A stretch of DNA of 64,000 bases, from positions 1,612,001 through 1,676,000 of the forward strand of contig NZ_CP180191.1 in the NCBI RefSeq assembly GCF_047549485.1, in the 5' to 3' direction. Shown here piece by piece: positions 63,114-64,000 of the stretch (position 1 is the first letter of the stretch; each line of letters begins with the position of its first letter). The DNA is from Piscinibacterium candidicorallinum. Lineage in GTDB: Bacteria > Pseudomonadota > Gammaproteobacteria > Burkholderiales > Burkholderiaceae_C. A program made the position numbers and the translations under genes. The notes beneath the pieces were generated by a model that worked only from the letters and a program-made list of their open reading frames with translations, made no database searches and was not told the DNA's origin.

Positions 63114-64000
63114 GTACTCGAAGCCCCAGAACACTCCGCCCAAGGCCTTTGCGCCACTGACGCCGGTGGCGCAGGCGATTGACCGTCTGCGCGCCAGTGC
63201 CACCGTGGTCGGCGCCGAACAGCTTGAGCTGATGCGCGCCGCCGGCCGTGTGCTCGCGCAGGATGTGGTGGCACCGATCAATGTGCCGCCGCACGACAAC
63301 TCCGCGATGGACGGCTACGTGCTGCGCCTTGCTGACGCGCTTGCCTCGGCCGAGCAGGGCGTGGTGATGCCTGTGAGCCAGCGCATCGCTGCCGGTCATG
63401 CCGGAGCGCCGCTGGCTGCGGGGACGGCGGCACGCATCTTCACCGGTGCACCCATCCCGGAAGGCGGCGAGCTGGTCGTGCCGCAGGAATTGACAGAGAC
63501 GAGCGAGGCGGGCGTGCGTCTGCTGCAGCCTGCGAGCATCGGGCAGCACATCCGGCGCGCCGGCGAGGACATTGCGCTGGGCAACGTGCTTGTGCCCGCA
63601 GGTACTCGCCTGACTGCCGCGCATTTGGGGCTGATTGCCAGCGTGGGGCAGGGCCGAGTGACCGTGCGCCGTCGTCTGCGCGTCGCCGTGTTCTCCACAG
63701 GTGACGAGCTGCGCATGCCTGGCGAGCCGCTAGGCCCCGGGCAGATCTACAACTCCAACCGCTTCGTACATACTGCTCTGCTCGCGCAGATGGGCCATGA
63801 GGTGACCGACCTCGGCATCGTGCGCGACTCGCTCGACGCCACGCGCGCCGCGCTGCGTGAGGCCGCGCAGGGGCATGATCTGATCATCACCTGCGGTGGT
63901 GTGAGTGTCGGCGAAGAAGATCACGTGAAGGCCGCCGTGCAGGCCGAAGGCGAGCTCACGCTTTGGAGCCTGGCCATCAAGCCGGGCAAGCCGCTGGCGC
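63103..64000 (+). CDS. moeA: Molybdopterin molybdenumtransferase MoeA (truncated by window end)
   Basis: Inserts molybdate into adenylated molybdopterin. The visible 299 residues show the MoeA domain order: APINVPPHDNSAMDGYVL, IFTGAPIPEGGELVVPQE, GEDIALGNVLVPAGTRL, and the MoaB-like domain with VFSTGDEL, SNRFVHTALL and ITCGGVSVGEEDHV. It starts ATG 63103, overlapping thrC by 11 bp. The C-terminus is outside the window. Confidence 0.94.
   Translation, partial: MSVEYSKPQNTPPKAFAPLTPVAQAIDRLRASATVVGAEQLELMRAAGRVLAQDVVAPINVPPHDNSAMDGYVLRLADALASAEQGVVMPVSQRIAAGHAGAPLAAGTAARIFTGAPIPEGGELVVPQELTETSEAGVRLLQPASIGQHIRRAGEDIALGNVLVPAGTRLTAAHLGLIASVGQGRVTVRRRLRVAVFSTGDELRMPGEPLGPGQIYNSNRFVHTALLAQMGHEVTDLGIVRDSLDATRAALREAAQGHDLIITCGGVSVGEEDHVKAAVQAEGELTLWSLAIKPGKPLA

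Overview
The window is GC-rich chromosomal DNA from a betaproteobacterium, most likely of the order Burkholderiales. Three things point there: the contiguous block mdh / GntR regulator / sdhCDAB-sdhE-gltA / odhA-odhB-lpd-zapE, the rpsP-rimM-trmD-rplS-nudL and M48-phhB-rsgA groups, and the aminotransferase-hom-thrC-moeA string. Genes are dense. There is no insertion sequence, phage, plasmid or CRISPR signature; the only obviously mobile-type module is a VapBC pair.

Layout. 1-9341 (minus strand) is a propionate/TCA block: mdh, a CitE-like lyase, prpB, a VOC-fold protein, prpC, an MliC-like lipoprotein, prpD, a small Ala/Pro-rich membrane protein and an aconitase cut by the window edge. A GntR/HutC regulator (9601-10386) is divergent from it, with a perfect 14-bp palindrome upstream. 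10525-21573 holds succinate dehydrogenase, its flavinylation factor, citrate synthase and the 2-oxoglutarate dehydrogenase complex. The odhA leader looks like the Burkholderiales sucA RNA motif. zapE, alaX and a TM2 protein follow. 24989-28039 is the S16/RimM/TrmD/L19 operon plus a Nudix hydrolase; directly behind it lies a second copy of the Nudix C-terminus. 28182-36154 holds a TPR-like protein, a CobD/CbiB-like protein, the M48-phhB-rsgA-DUF2007 operon, orn, uup, a small membrane protein and tRNA-Arg(CCU). 36196-43774 has a phospholipase-D lipoprotein and topoisomerase IV, with vapBC between parE and parC. 43987-49088 has a metallo-beta-lactamase-fold lipoprotein, a CopD-like membrane protein, a PhzF protein and a divergent DMT transporter / MocR regulator pair. 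49361-58697 holds htpG, a DNA glycosylase-like gene, a spermidine-synthase-like methyltransferase fold, an exported unknown, a DUF1631 protein, PIN-PhoH, Bcp and an Mth938-like protein. 58911-64000 has an AlaA-type aminotransferase, hom, thrC and a partial moeA.

The main unexplained structure is a dispersed palindromic intergenic repeat of about 55 bp. It has a lead like CTTTCCGCTTGTCTGG, then a hairpin with arms like TGCGGTTCTTCAGGC and GCCTGAAGAACCGCA around a short T-rich loop. I count about eleven intact or decayed copies in this window, in both orientations and always between genes. Two copies in the same orientation bracket the VOC gene inside the prp cluster. Other points of interest are the vapBC insertion with repeated TTGGTG boxes, the duplicated Nudix tail, the hairpin-packed htpG leader, and a DUF1631 start codon in a hairpin loop.
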